From NCBI RefSeq assembly GCF_946480305.1, contig NZ_CAMLJQ010000003.1, positions 124,001 to 188,000 of the forward strand: a stretch of 64,000 bases of DNA, read 5' to 3'. A program made the position numbers and the translations under genes. Below are positions 38,545-45,953 of this stretch, in pieces; within the stretch, counting starts at the first letter, position 1, and the number at the start of each line of letters is the position of its first letter. Under the pieces are notes generated by a model. The model did no database searches and was not told where the DNA came from. It worked only from the letters and a program-made list of their open reading frames with translations. Source of the DNA: an uncultured Caldimonas sp. Its GTDB lineage: Bacteria > Pseudomonadota > Gammaproteobacteria > Burkholderiales > Burkholderiaceae.

Positions 38545-40872
38545 GTGGGGTGGGGGAGAAGGCTCGAACTTGCGCTGGCAGCCCTGCTGACGCTGCTGCT
38601 CGGGCTGGACCTCGCACTGCCGCCGCCCATTCCCGCGCCCGATCGCGGCACCGTCATCGCCGCCCGCGACGGCACGCCGCTGCGCACCTATCCCAGCGCC
38701 GACGGCGTGTGGCGGCAGCCGGTGACGCCCGACGATGTGTCGCCGCTGTACCTCGAAGCGCTGCTGAACTACGAGGACCGGTGGTTCCACTGGCACCCCG
38801 GCGTCAACCCTGCCGCCCTGGCGCGCGCGGCCTGGCAGTGGGCCCGGCATGGCGAGGTGGTGTCCGGCGGGTCGACGCTCTCGATGCAGGTGGCCCGCAT
38901 CCTCGAGCCGCCCGAGCCGGGGCAGACCCGCACGCTGCGCGCCAAGCTGCGGCAGATGCTGCGCGCCGTGCAACTCGAAATGCGGCTGAGCAAGCGCGAG
39001 ATCCTCACCCTGTACCTCAACCACGCGCCGATGGGTGGCATCGTCGAAGGCGTCGAGATGGCGAGCCGCGCCTACCTGGGCAAGTCCAGCCGCCACCTGA
39101 GCCACGCCGAGGCGGCCTTGCTTGCCGCGCTGCCTCAGGCACCGTCGCGGCTGCGTCCCGACCGCGCACCCCAGCGCGCGCAGGCGGTGCGCGACAAGGT
39201 GCTCGACCGCATGCAGACCTTCGGTGTCTGGACGCAGGCCGAGGTGGCGGACGCCCGCATGGAGATCGTGGCGGTGCAGCCCATCCGCGCGCAGTGGCTT
39301 GCCCCTCTCGCGGCCGAGCGCCTGCGCCAGCAGGCCGGGCGAGGGGCGCATCGGCAGGCGGTCGTCACGTCCACGCTCGACGTGGAACTTCAGTCCAGCA
39401 TCGAACGCATGCTGCTCGACCGCACCGGCAGCCTGCCGCCCAAGGTGTCGATGGCGGTGCTGGTGATGCACAACGACACGCTCGAAGTGCACGCCTACGC
39501 CGGTTCGGCCGACTTCCATGACGCCAAGCGCGCTGCGCACGTCGACATGGTGCGCGGCGTCCGCTCGCCGGGGTCCACGCTCAAGCCGTTCCTGTATGCG
39601 CTGGCACTGGACGACGGGCTCATCCACTCTGAAAGCCTGCTGGTCGATGCGCCGCAGTCGTTCGGCGGCTACCAGCCGGGCAATTTCCAGGCGTCGTTCA
39701 CCGGCCCGGTCAGTGTGTCGGAGGCGTTGCAGCGGTCGCTCAACGTGCCGGCGGTCGACTTGCTCGACCGCCTCGGCCCGGCCCGGTTCGCGTCGGTGCT
39801 GCGCGCAGGCGGGCTGCGGCTGCGCATGCCGGCCGGCTCCACCGCCAACCTCAGCCTGATCCTGGGCGGAGCAGGCACCACGCTGGAAGAACTCGTCGGC
39901 GCCTATCGTGCGCTGGCCCGCGAAGGCATGTCGGGGCGGCCCCGTCTCACGCCTGGCGCCCCGCGCGTGGAGGCACCATTGATGAGCCCCGGTGCCGCCT
40001 ACATCGTGCGCGACATCCTCGAGACCGGCGGCCACCCGGACCGGCCTTTCAACGAGACCCACCGGCGCATCGCCTGGAAGACGGGCACCAGCTTCGGTTT
40101 CCGTGATGCATGGGCCGTGGGCGTGACCGATGAATACACGATCGGCGTATGGGTGGGCCGCCCGGACGGCACGCCCAACCCGGGCTTTTTCGGGGCCAAC
40201 GTGGCGGCGCCGCTGCTGCACGACATCGTCTCGGCGCTGCCGCCTGTTTCGCCGCTGGCCGCCGCCAGCCGGCGGCAGCCACCGAGCGTGTCGACCGTCA
40301 CCACCTGCTGGCCTCTCGGCCTGCGGGCCGACGCCACCGCGCCGGCTCACTGCCACGTGCGACGCACCGGCTGGGCCTTGAACGGCGGCGTGCCGCCCAC
40401 GCTGCCCGACCGCACGCGCAGCAGCGGGCTGCTGGTGAGCCTTGCGGCATGCGGGCTGCCGGGCCAGGTGGCGCGTTGGCCTGCAGCCCTGGAGCCATGG
40501 GTGCGCCACGAAGCGGCAGCGGGCTGCGAGCAGGCCACGGACGGCGGCGCCGCGCTGCGCATCGCGGGCCTGGAAAATGGCGCGGTGCTCAAGCCCGCGC
40601 CGGGGCAACGCCAGGTCGAGGTGCATCTCACCACCTTGGGCGCGCCGGCGCCGACGGTGCCCGTCTACTGGCTGGTCGACGGCTTGCAGCAACGCCGCTC
40701 TTCGGCGGGCGAGCGCGTGACGCTGCAGTTCTCGGAGAACGGGCGGCGCAGCATCACCGCGCTGGACGAGCAGGGGCGCTTTCATCGCATCGAGGTCACG
40801 GTCCAAGGGCTGCCGTCTCGTGCGGCGATGGCATCTGCCGCAGAGCTTCGACTCGCCGAGACCGCGCGGTGA
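38545..40872 (+). CDS. pbpC: penicillin-binding protein 1C
   Basis: The 775-aa bifunctional-type peptidoglycan synthase has an N-terminal transmembrane helix at about 8-25. The GT51 glycosyltransferase has NYEDRWFHWHPGVNP, GGSTLSMQVARIL and LTLYLNHAPMGG. The transpeptidase motifs are SxxK in SPGSTLKPF, SLN in LQRSLNVPAV, and KTGTSFGFRDAW. A C-terminal BiPBP_C-like domain follows. The start is GTG 38545 after GAGG, 16 bp beyond the macroglobulin stop. This pair is thought to link wall repair to protease defence in the periplasm. Its stop overlaps the next start. Confidence 0.94.
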   Translation: MGWGRRLELALAALLTLLLGLDLALPPPIPAPDRGTVIAARDGTPLRTYPSADGVWRQPVTPDDVSPLYLEALLNYEDRWFHWHPGVNPAALARAAWQWARHGEVVSGGSTLSMQVARILEPPEPGQTRTLRAKLRQMLRAVQLEMRLSKREILTLYLNHAPMGGIVEGVEMASRAYLGKSSRHLSHAEAALLAALPQAPSRLRPDRAPQRAQAVRDKVLDRMQTFGVWTQAEVADARMEIVAVQPIRAQWLAPLAAERLRQQAGRGAHRQAVVTSTLDVELQSSIERMLLDRTGSLPPKVSMAVLVMHNDTLEVHAYAGSADFHDAKRAAHVDMVRGVRSPGSTLKPFLYALALDDGLIHSESLLVDAPQSFGGYQPGNFQASFTGPVSVSEALQRSLNVPAVDLLDRLGPARFASVLRAGGLRLRMPAGSTANLSLILGGAGTTLEELVGAYRALAREGMSGRPRLTPGAPRVEAPLMSPGAAYIVRDILETGGHPDRPFNETHRRIAWKTGTSFGFRDAWAVGVTDEYTIGVWVGRPDGTPNPGFFGANVAAPLLHDIVSALPPVSPLAAASRRQPPSVSTVTTCWPLGLRADATAPAHCHVRRTGWALNGGVPPTLPDRTRSSGLLVSLAACGLPGQVARWPAALEPWVRHEAAAGCEQATDGGAALRIAGLENGAVLKPAPGQRQVEVHLTTLGAPAPTVPVYWLVDGLQQRRSSAGERVTLQFSENGRRSITALDEQGRFHRIEVTVQGLPSRAAMASAAELRLAETAR

Positions 40873-41750
40873 CGTCTCTTGCCTTGATGCTCGTCCTGCT
40901 GGCGGCAGCCTGCCACGCGGCATGGAATGTCATCGCCAAGAAGATCGGCGGCGGCAACCACTTCGTGCTGCTCGGCTCCATGATGGTCTGCCTCGTATGG
41001 GGGCCGTTCGTCCTGTACGAAGGCATTGCCGACGTGCCCGGTTGGGGTTGGGCCGAGTGGGGCGCGGTCGTGGTCAGCTCGCTGGTGAACGTGGTCTATT
41101 TCCGTGCCCTGTTGCATGGCTATGCGGTGTCCGACATGAGCGTCGTCTACCCCGTGGCACGCGGCAGCGGCCCGCTGATCGCATCGGCGGGCGCCGTGTG
41201 GTGGCTCGGCGAGTCGCTCACGTGGATGGGCGCTGCGGGCGCGCTGGCCATCGTTGCGGGCGTGTTCGTGATCGCCGGGGGGCCCGGGCTGTGGCGGCAC
41301 GCGCAGGCCCCGTCGCAGCGCACGCACGTGTACCGCGGCATCACCTGGGGCGCCGTCACCGGCTTGATGGTCGCGGCCTACACCCTGGTCGACGCCTATG
41401 CGGTGAAGGTGCTGCAGATGTCACCCTTGCTCGTCATCTACTTCAGCAACGTGGTCCGGGTGCCGTTGATGCTGCCGGCCGTCCTGCGCGATGCGAGCGG
41501 CTTTGCGGCGTTCTGCCGTGCGCGCTGGCAGGGAGCGCTGCTGTTTGCCGTGCTGGCGCCGCTCGCTTACGTGCTCGTGCTGTACGCCATGCGGATCGCA
41601 CCGGTCAGCCACGTCGCCCCGGCACGCGAAGTGTCGATGCTGTTCGCGGCCGTGCTGGGAGGCACGCTGCTGGCCGAGGGCGACCGGTGGCTGCGGCTGG
41701 TCGCAGCCGCACTGATTGCCGCGGGGGTGGTCGCCCTGGCCGTGGGGTGA
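40869..41750 (+). CDS. EamA/DMT-superfamily transporter
   Basis: The 293-aa integral membrane protein has about ten hydrophobic helices arranged as two five-helix repeats. These begin LMLVLLAAACHAAWNVIAKK and YRGITWGAVTGLMVAAYTLV, the EamA pattern. GTG 40869 overlaps the pbpC stop (GTGA), so it is translationally coupled to pbpC. The substrate is unknown; members export amino acids or metabolites. It converges on the hydrolase gene with a 30-bp gap. Confidence 0.85.
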   Translation: MTSLALMLVLLAAACHAAWNVIAKKIGGGNHFVLLGSMMVCLVWGPFVLYEGIADVPGWGWAEWGAVVVSSLVNVVYFRALLHGYAVSDMSVVYPVARGSGPLIASAGAVWWLGESLTWMGAAGALAIVAGVFVIAGGPGLWRHAQAPSQRTHVYRGITWGAVTGLMVAAYTLVDAYAVKVLQMSPLLVIYFSNVVRVPLMLPAVLRDASGFAAFCRARWQGALLFAVLAPLAYVLVLYAMRIAPVSHVAPAREVSMLFAAVLGGTLLAEGDRWLRLVAAALIAAGVVALAVG

Positions 41751-41780
41751 GCACGCGAGCGCCGAAGCGTTTCTGCCTGC

Positions 41781-42794
41781 TCACTGGCGCAAGGCGTGCT
41801 CGAAGAAGGTGACGATCTCGTCACTCAGCTCCCGGTGGAATGCCTCGCGGTCGAAGCCTGAGGGATCGCTCGCCACCGGGCCGAGGCGCTGCTTCCACGC
41901 TGCATCGATCGGCGCGATGAAAGAGTAGTGGCCCGCGCCTCGTGCGAGCCGCGCCTGTGCTCGTGGCAGTTCGGAGCGCAGGTGTTCGTAGTGATAGGGA
42001 TGATGCAGCACTTCCTCGTGCTCCGCGCCGATCAGCTTCACCATGGCCGTGCTGCGGCCCAGCGTCCCGGGCTCGATGGGCTGGCCCAGCGGCGCGAGCA
42101 TCACCACCGCACGGATGCGGCTGTCTTGCACCTCGCCAGGGGCGCCCACCGATGCGGGCAATTGCAGCGGTTCGTCGCTCGGCGCCGCGACGGCAAACCG
42201 CGGGTCGCGGAAGCGGCAGACCGGATCGTCCTCGGTGCGGGCGCAGTGCCGGGTCATGCGGTCGGGGTCCGGCGCACCGCCAATCAGCGCGGCCACCGTG
42301 TAGCCACCGGCCGAGTGCCCCATCGCGCCTATGCGTTGCACATCGATGCGGTGCTTCCACTCCGGGTGGGCCAGCAACGCGTCGAGCACGCGGCTGACCT
42401 GACGAGGGCGCTCGTAGAAGTAGCGCTGGTCGGCGACCATCGACCGGTCCTGGAAGTTGTCGCCCGGGTGGGTGAGGCTGGCGACGATGAAGCCGCGCCG
42501 GGCGAGCGCTTCGGCCTGCAGGTGCTGGTTGAGCGCATTGCCGCCCGTGCCGTGCGACACCAGCACCAGCGGATGCCGGCCTTCCACGGGCGCGCCGCCC
42601 AACGCCACGCTGACGCGGTAAGGGCCGAAGCTGCGAGCGGTTTCCGCGTCGCGGCTCGGGTACCACATCGTCGTTTCGATCCGGCTGCCGTGATAGGGCA
42701 CGTCCAGCGAACCCATCCCGGCATGATGCGCCTGCGCCGCCGCCAAGGCCGTCGAGCCCGCGAGCAGGGCGCCGGCCATCCATTGCTTCCACAT
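41781..42794 (-). CDS. exported alpha/beta hydrolase (dienelactone hydrolase/PAF-acetylhydrolase-like)
   Basis: The 337-aa protein has a signal peptide (MWKQWMAGALLAGSTALAAA, cleaved near AQA-HH). The oxyanion region is LVLVSHGTGGNALNQH, the nucleophile elbow GHSAGGY carries the catalytic Ser, and a late GAGHYSF gives the probable catalytic His. GGAGGA lies seven bases before ATG 42794, so earlier in-frame ATGs at 42884 and 42809 are rejected. The substrate is unknown; esterase or lipase activity is likely. Confidence 0.85.
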   Translation of the reverse strand: MWKQWMAGALLAGSTALAAAQAHHAGMGSLDVPYHGSRIETTMWYPSRDAETARSFGPYRVSVALGGAPVEGRHPLVLVSHGTGGNALNQHLQAEALARRGFIVASLTHPGDNFQDRSMVADQRYFYERPRQVSRVLDALLAHPEWKHRIDVQRIGAMGHSAGGYTVAALIGGAPDPDRMTRHCARTEDDPVCRFRDPRFAVAAPSDEPLQLPASVGAPGEVQDSRIRAVVMLAPLGQPIEPGTLGRSTAMVKLIGAEHEEVLHHPYHYEHLRSELPRAQARLARGAGHYSFIAPIDAAWKQRLGPVASDPSGFDREAFHRELSDEIVTFFEHALRQ

Positions 42795-42801
42795 TCGTCG
42801 A

Positions 42802-42807
42802 TCCTCC
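42802..42807 (-). promoter_or_regulatory. ribosome-binding site GGAGGA of the exported hydrolase
   Basis: GGAGGA on the minus strand, seven bases before ATG 42794, fixes that start over two upstream in-frame ATGs. Confidence 0.7.
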
Positions 42808-42920
42808 ATGTCGTTCGGAATGGACGGGATCGTGTCGATCGGGCCGCGCCCGATCGAGCAGGATGCGACGAAACGCACCGCCAAGCGCGCGAAACGCCAG
42901 ACGCGGGCGCCAGTGGCGGC

Positions 42921-42926
42921 TAGAAT
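42921..42926 (+). promoter_or_regulatory. -10 element of tRNA-Pro
   Basis: TAGAAT at 42921-42926 ends 9 bp before the tRNA 5-prime end, the usual distance for a tRNA promoter -10. No clear -35 hexamer was identified. Confidence 0.5.
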
Positions 42927-42935
42927 GCGGGCCTT

Positions 42936-43012
42936 CGGGGTGTAGCGCAGCCTGGTAGCGCAACTGCTTTGGGAGCAGTGGGTCGGATGTTCGAATCATC
43001 TCACCCCGACCA
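42936..43012 (+). tRNA. tRNA-Pro (anticodon UGG)
   Basis: The 77-nt cloverleaf has acceptor CGGGGTG pairing with CACCCCG, discriminator A and an encoded CCA end at 43010-43012. The D-arm is TAGCGCAGCCTGGTAGCGC. The anticodon stem ACTGC/GCAGT encloses the loop TTTGGGA with anticodon TGG, and the T-arm contains GTTCGAATC. It reads proline CCA and, by wobble, other CCN codons. Confidence 0.97.
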
Positions 43013-43021
43013 GTATCCAAG

Positions 43022-43055
43022 CGGGTTCCGGCAGTTTTGCTCGGAGCCCGTTTTT
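43022..43055 (+). terminator. intrinsic terminator of tRNA-Pro
   Basis: CGGGTTCCG at 43022-43030 and CGGAGCCCG at 43042-43050 form a 9-bp stem with one G-T pair and an 11-base loop. TTTTT follows at 43051-43055, 10 bp after the tRNA end. Confidence 0.8.
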
Positions 43056-43181
43056 CCAGCCGGGGGTTCTTTCTACCCGGCCGTTTCCACCCAGGCGGTT
43101 TGGCGGCGAAGGCGGGCAGGCCGGTGCCATGAACACCGATTGCGAGCGCCGCCCGCACCTTGATCTCGCTGCCCGTTGCAT

Positions 43182-43430
43182 TCAACCGCAGCAGCAACCC
43201 CGCGATGGTGAGGTGGATTGCTTGCTGGTCGGTGATGCCGCAACCGGCGTGTATCCGGCTTCCTTGATGGCATCGCTCAACTCGGCAGCATCTTCGGTCG
43301 ACTCGATCTCGACGAGATGCGTTGCGAGATCGACGCTGACCTTGGCAAGAGGGTCGGCGGCTTTCAGGGCCTTGGTGATCGTGCTCACGCAGTGGCCGCA
43401 GGTCATGTCGTTCACTTCGAAGGCAATCAT
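43182..43430 (-). CDS. copZ: heavy-metal-associated domain copper chaperone (CopZ-like)
   Basis: The 82-aa cytosolic protein has the HMA fold and the metal-binding motif MTCGHC near residues 9-14, followed by the usual VDLATHLVEI strand and ELSDAIKEAGYTP helix. The last residues are Cys-rich (GCCCG), not a standard feature, and could add a second metal site. GGAGAA precedes ATG 43430. A CueR-type operator lies 40 bp upstream on this strand. It would pass Cu(I) to a P-type ATPase, which is not in the window. Confidence 0.88.
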   Translation of the reverse strand: MIAFEVNDMTCGHCVSTITKALKAADPLAKVSVDLATHLVEIESTEDAAELSDAIKEAGYTPVAASPTSKQSTSPSRGCCCG

Positions 43431-43470
43431 GGGATTCTCCAGGCAAGGGTGTAGGGGAGCCTCACTGTCG

Positions 43471-43496
43471 ACCTTCCAGTGATGGCAAGGTCAACT
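43471..43496 (-). promoter_or_regulatory. CueR/MerR-type operator-promoter for copZ
   Basis: On the minus strand, TTGACC is followed after a 19-bp spacer by GACAGT. Inside the spacer an imperfect dyad pairs ACCTTGCC with GGAAGGT (43471-43491). The long 19-bp spacer and the ACCTTNCC/GGNAAGGT dyad are the signature of CueR-like activators. It points at copZ. The cueR gene itself is not in the window. Confidence 0.7.
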
Positions 43497-43546
43497 CGCC
43501 CTGCGGGCTCACCCCTTGAGCGATGGTGTTTTTCCAGATGCTGCAC

Positions 43547-43577
43547 TTGACCTTCCCGCCGTGGGAAGCTGGAAAGT
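43547..43577 (+). promoter_or_regulatory. CueR/MerR-type operator-promoter for the plus-strand copper genes
   Basis: TTGACC at 43547-43552 is separated by 19 bp from GAAAGT at 43572-43577. The spacer dyad pairs ACCTTCCC (43550-43557) with GGGAAGCT (43563-43570). The -10 (GAAAGT) is nearly that of the copZ site (GACAGT). It points toward the gene at 43700, so copper would induce both directions together. Confidence 0.65.
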
Positions 43578-43699
43578 CGGTGCCACCCCTGGATGGCCTG
43601 CACGGCGCGGTCGGTCAACGTGAACCTCGCACGCGTTCCGACGGAACTTCACCTGCTGATACTGCTGGCACGCGGGCGCCCTGCAATAATCTCGACTTC

Positions 43700-44122
43700 G
43701 TGAAGCACCTCCGCCTTGTCCTTCTGCTGCTGCTTGCCGTGCTGCTCCCGATTCGCGGGGCGGTGGCGGCGGCCATGATGTGCCCGCCAGCCACCGGGGC
43801 ACAGCAAACCACCGTGATGGAGCGGGCAGGCGGTGCTCACGCCGATGGCGCCGTGAACGGCATGGACCACGCCCATGGTCACGGGCATCACCATGCAGAG
43901 CCGGCCGGCGAGTCTTCGGACGGTCATCAGCATTCCTCTTCTGTGGGCGCACAGGACAAATGCAACCTGTGCGCGGCCTCGTGTTTCGTTACCCCGCTGG
44001 TGAGCGACCCCTTGAACGCACCGCAACCACCAGAGGTGGTGACGCGTGTGCCGCCTGACCTCAACGCCCCGGCGCCGAGTTTTCTCTCGGACGGCCAGGA
44101 GCGTCCACCCCGAAGCATCTGA
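43700..44122 (+). CDS. exported His/Cys-rich copper-cluster protein (DUF2946-like)
   Basis: The protein of about 140 aa starts at GTG 43700 (VKHLRLVLLLLLAVLLP, signal peptide). The mature part has a His-rich stretch, MDHAHGHGHHHAEP, and a Cys cluster, DKCNLCAASC, both likely metal ligands in the periplasm. No exact family was verified; the pattern recalls DUF2946-type proteins of copper islands. The ribosome site is weak. It is first after the plus-strand CueR-type promoter, with a leader of roughly 115 nt. Confidence 0.65.
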   Translation: MKHLRLVLLLLLAVLLPIRGAVAAAMMCPPATGAQQTTVMERAGGAHADGAVNGMDHAHGHGHHHAEPAGESSDGHQHSSSVGAQDKCNLCAASCFVTPLVSDPLNAPQPPEVVTRVPPDLNAPAPSFLSDGQERPPRSI

Positions 44123-44230
44123 CCCCGCGCGGCCTCCGCAGCGAGGCCTGACGGCGCTCGTGCGTCCGCGTGCGAGCAGTCGCCGGTCCGGCATCTGCCG
44201 GATCGGTCCGGTCCTGATGTTTCCCACACC

Positions 44231-44536
44231 ATGAACACCCACATCCTTGTGGCCGCAGCTGTCGCGGCCGGCGTGTCCGGGCTCGCGTCGGCTCAAGGCG
44301 CGCCAACGCAGCCCCCATCACAGCACGCGGCGTTGAGCTACCGGTCCGCCTTTGCCGACTACAAACCTTGGCAAGACGTGACGCCCGGCGATTGGCGCGC
44401 CGTCAATGACACGGTGCGCGACGCAGCGGCTCGCCCGCCGACACCCGGCGACGCGGGCGCAGCCCCCGCTGGCAGCGTCGAAGTACCACCCGCGCGCACA
44501 CACGCGCCGCATCACCCCGCGGGAGGCCACCGATGA
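44231..44536 (+). CDS. small exported protein of the copper cluster
   Basis: The 101-aa protein has a signal peptide (MNTHILVAAAVAAGVSGLASA). The short mature part carries SAFADYKPWQDVTPGDWRAV, a pattern seen upstream of TolC-type genes in Burkholderiales copper islands. A low-complexity Pro/His-rich tail follows. The last codon overlaps the next gene by 4 bp (ATGA), so it belongs to the operon. The function is unknown. Confidence 0.7.
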   Translation: MNTHILVAAAVAAGVSGLASAQGAPTQPPSQHAALSYRSAFADYKPWQDVTPGDWRAVNDTVRDAAARPPTPGDAGAAPAGSVEVPPARTHAPHHPAGGHR

Positions 44537-45945
44537 GCCGTATGCTGCGTCTCACAGCGGCCGCCGCCGCTGCCTTGATCCTTGCCGGTTGTGCCTCGTT
44601 TTCGCCGGACGGCGGTTTCGAGCGGGTCGGCGAGCTGACCCAGGAAAGGGTGGGGCATCGGCCGGCCTACCAGCGCGGCGAAGCCCCTTCCGAAGCCGTT
44701 GCCGAGCGGGTTTCCGAGCTGCTGCAAAAGCCGCTGAGTGCCGAGGGTGCTGTCGAGCTGGCACTGATCAACAACCGTGCACTGCAGGCCAGCTTCGCCG
44801 AACTGGGCATTGCCGAGTCGGATCTCGTGCGCGCCGGGCGACTGCGCAACCCTTCGTTCAGCTTTGGCCGGATGCGCGAGGGCGGCGGCGTGGTCGAGAT
44901 CGAGCGGTCCGTGATGTTCGACGTGCTGGGGCTGCTGACGATGCCTGTCGCACGGCAGGTCGAGCAGCGGCGCTTCGAGCAGGCACAACTGCAAGCGGCC
45001 TATGAAGCCGTGGGTGTGGCCGCCGAGGCACGGCGGGCTTATTACTCCGCGGTGGCGGCTGAAGAGCTGGTGCGCTACTACCGCCAGGTCAAGGAAGCGG
45101 CGGACGTCTCCAACGAGCTGGCGCGCCGCATGGTGAAGGCGGGCAACTTCAGCAAGCTCGACCAGATGCGCGAGCAGGCCTTCTATGCCGATGCGACCGC
45201 GCAACTCGCACGGGCCCAGCACCAGGCCACGGTGGAGCGGGAGCGCCTGGCGCGGCTGCTCGGCTTGTCGGGCGCACAGCTCGGCTTTCAATTGCCCGGG
45301 CGCCTGCCGGAGCTGCCCAAGCAGCCGGCCGAACCACGCAACGCGGAGCAGACGGCGATGGAGCAGCGGCTGGACGTGCTGATGGCCAGGCGGTCCGTCG
45401 AGGCCACCGCACGGTCGCTCGGGCTCACCCGTGCGACCCGCTTCGTCAACGTGCTGGAGCTGGGCTACAACAACAAGAGCGTCACCGGGGAAGAACGCGC
45501 GAACGGCTACGAGGTCGAGCTCGAGCTGCCGATCTTCGATTTCGGTGCCACCCGCGCAGCACGCGCGCAGGCCTCGTACCTGCAGGCCCTGCATCAGGCT
45601 GCCGACGTGGCGATCCAGGCGCAATCGGAGGTGCGCGAGTCCTACTCGGCCTATCGGACGGCGTACGACCTCGCCAGGCACTACCGCGACGAAGTCGTGC
45701 CGTTGAAGCGCCGCATCTCGGAAGAGAACCTGCTTCGCTACAACGGCATGCTGATCGGCGTGTTCGAGCTGCTGGCCGATTCACGCGAGCAGATCGTCAG
45801 CGTGACCGGTTACGTCGAGGCGCTGCGCGACTTCTGGATTGCCGAAACCAACCTGCAAACCGCGCTGACCGGGCGTTCGCCCGGCGCAGCGGCGGCCATT
45901 GCACCCACCGCTTCGACCGCTCCCGCAGAAGGCGGCGGCCATTGA
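44533..45945 (+). CDS. TolC-family outer-membrane efflux lipoprotein
   Basis: The 470-aa protein has a lipobox near residue 20 (LILAGCAS), so it is probably lipid-anchored. The rest is the helical-barrel OEP repeat type: VELALINNRALQASFAELGI, then LVRAGRLRNPSFSFG, and later EVELELPIFDFGATRAA and VRESYSAYRTAYDLARHY. No inner-membrane pump lies directly beside it. It is the first of two OMF genes in the copper cluster, and it is coupled to the preceding small gene. Confidence 0.85.
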   Translation: MSRMLRLTAAAAAALILAGCASFSPDGGFERVGELTQERVGHRPAYQRGEAPSEAVAERVSELLQKPLSAEGAVELALINNRALQASFAELGIAESDLVRAGRLRNPSFSFGRMREGGGVVEIERSVMFDVLGLLTMPVARQVEQRRFEQAQLQAAYEAVGVAAEARRAYYSAVAAEELVRYYRQVKEAADVSNELARRMVKAGNFSKLDQMREQAFYADATAQLARAQHQATVERERLARLLGLSGAQLGFQLPGRLPELPKQPAEPRNAEQTAMEQRLDVLMARRSVEATARSLGLTRATRFVNVLELGYNNKSVTGEERANGYEVELELPIFDFGATRAARAQASYLQALHQAADVAIQAQSEVRESYSAYRTAYDLARHYRDEVVPLKRRISEENLLRYNGMLIGVFELLADSREQIVSVTGYVEALRDFWIAETNLQTALTGRSPGAAAAIAPTASTAPAEGGGH

Positions 45946-45953
45946 GACCCACC

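Noticed and set aside
42936..43055. tRNA-Pro as an active attachment site
   Set aside because: No integrase gene and no second copy of the tRNA 3-prime end was noticed in the window. Only the position remains suggestive.
43056..43160. Second hairpin after tRNA-Pro (GCCGGG/CCCGGC) as a copZ terminator on the minus strand
   Set aside because: The stem is short with a large loop and is not followed by a T-tract in the copZ direction.
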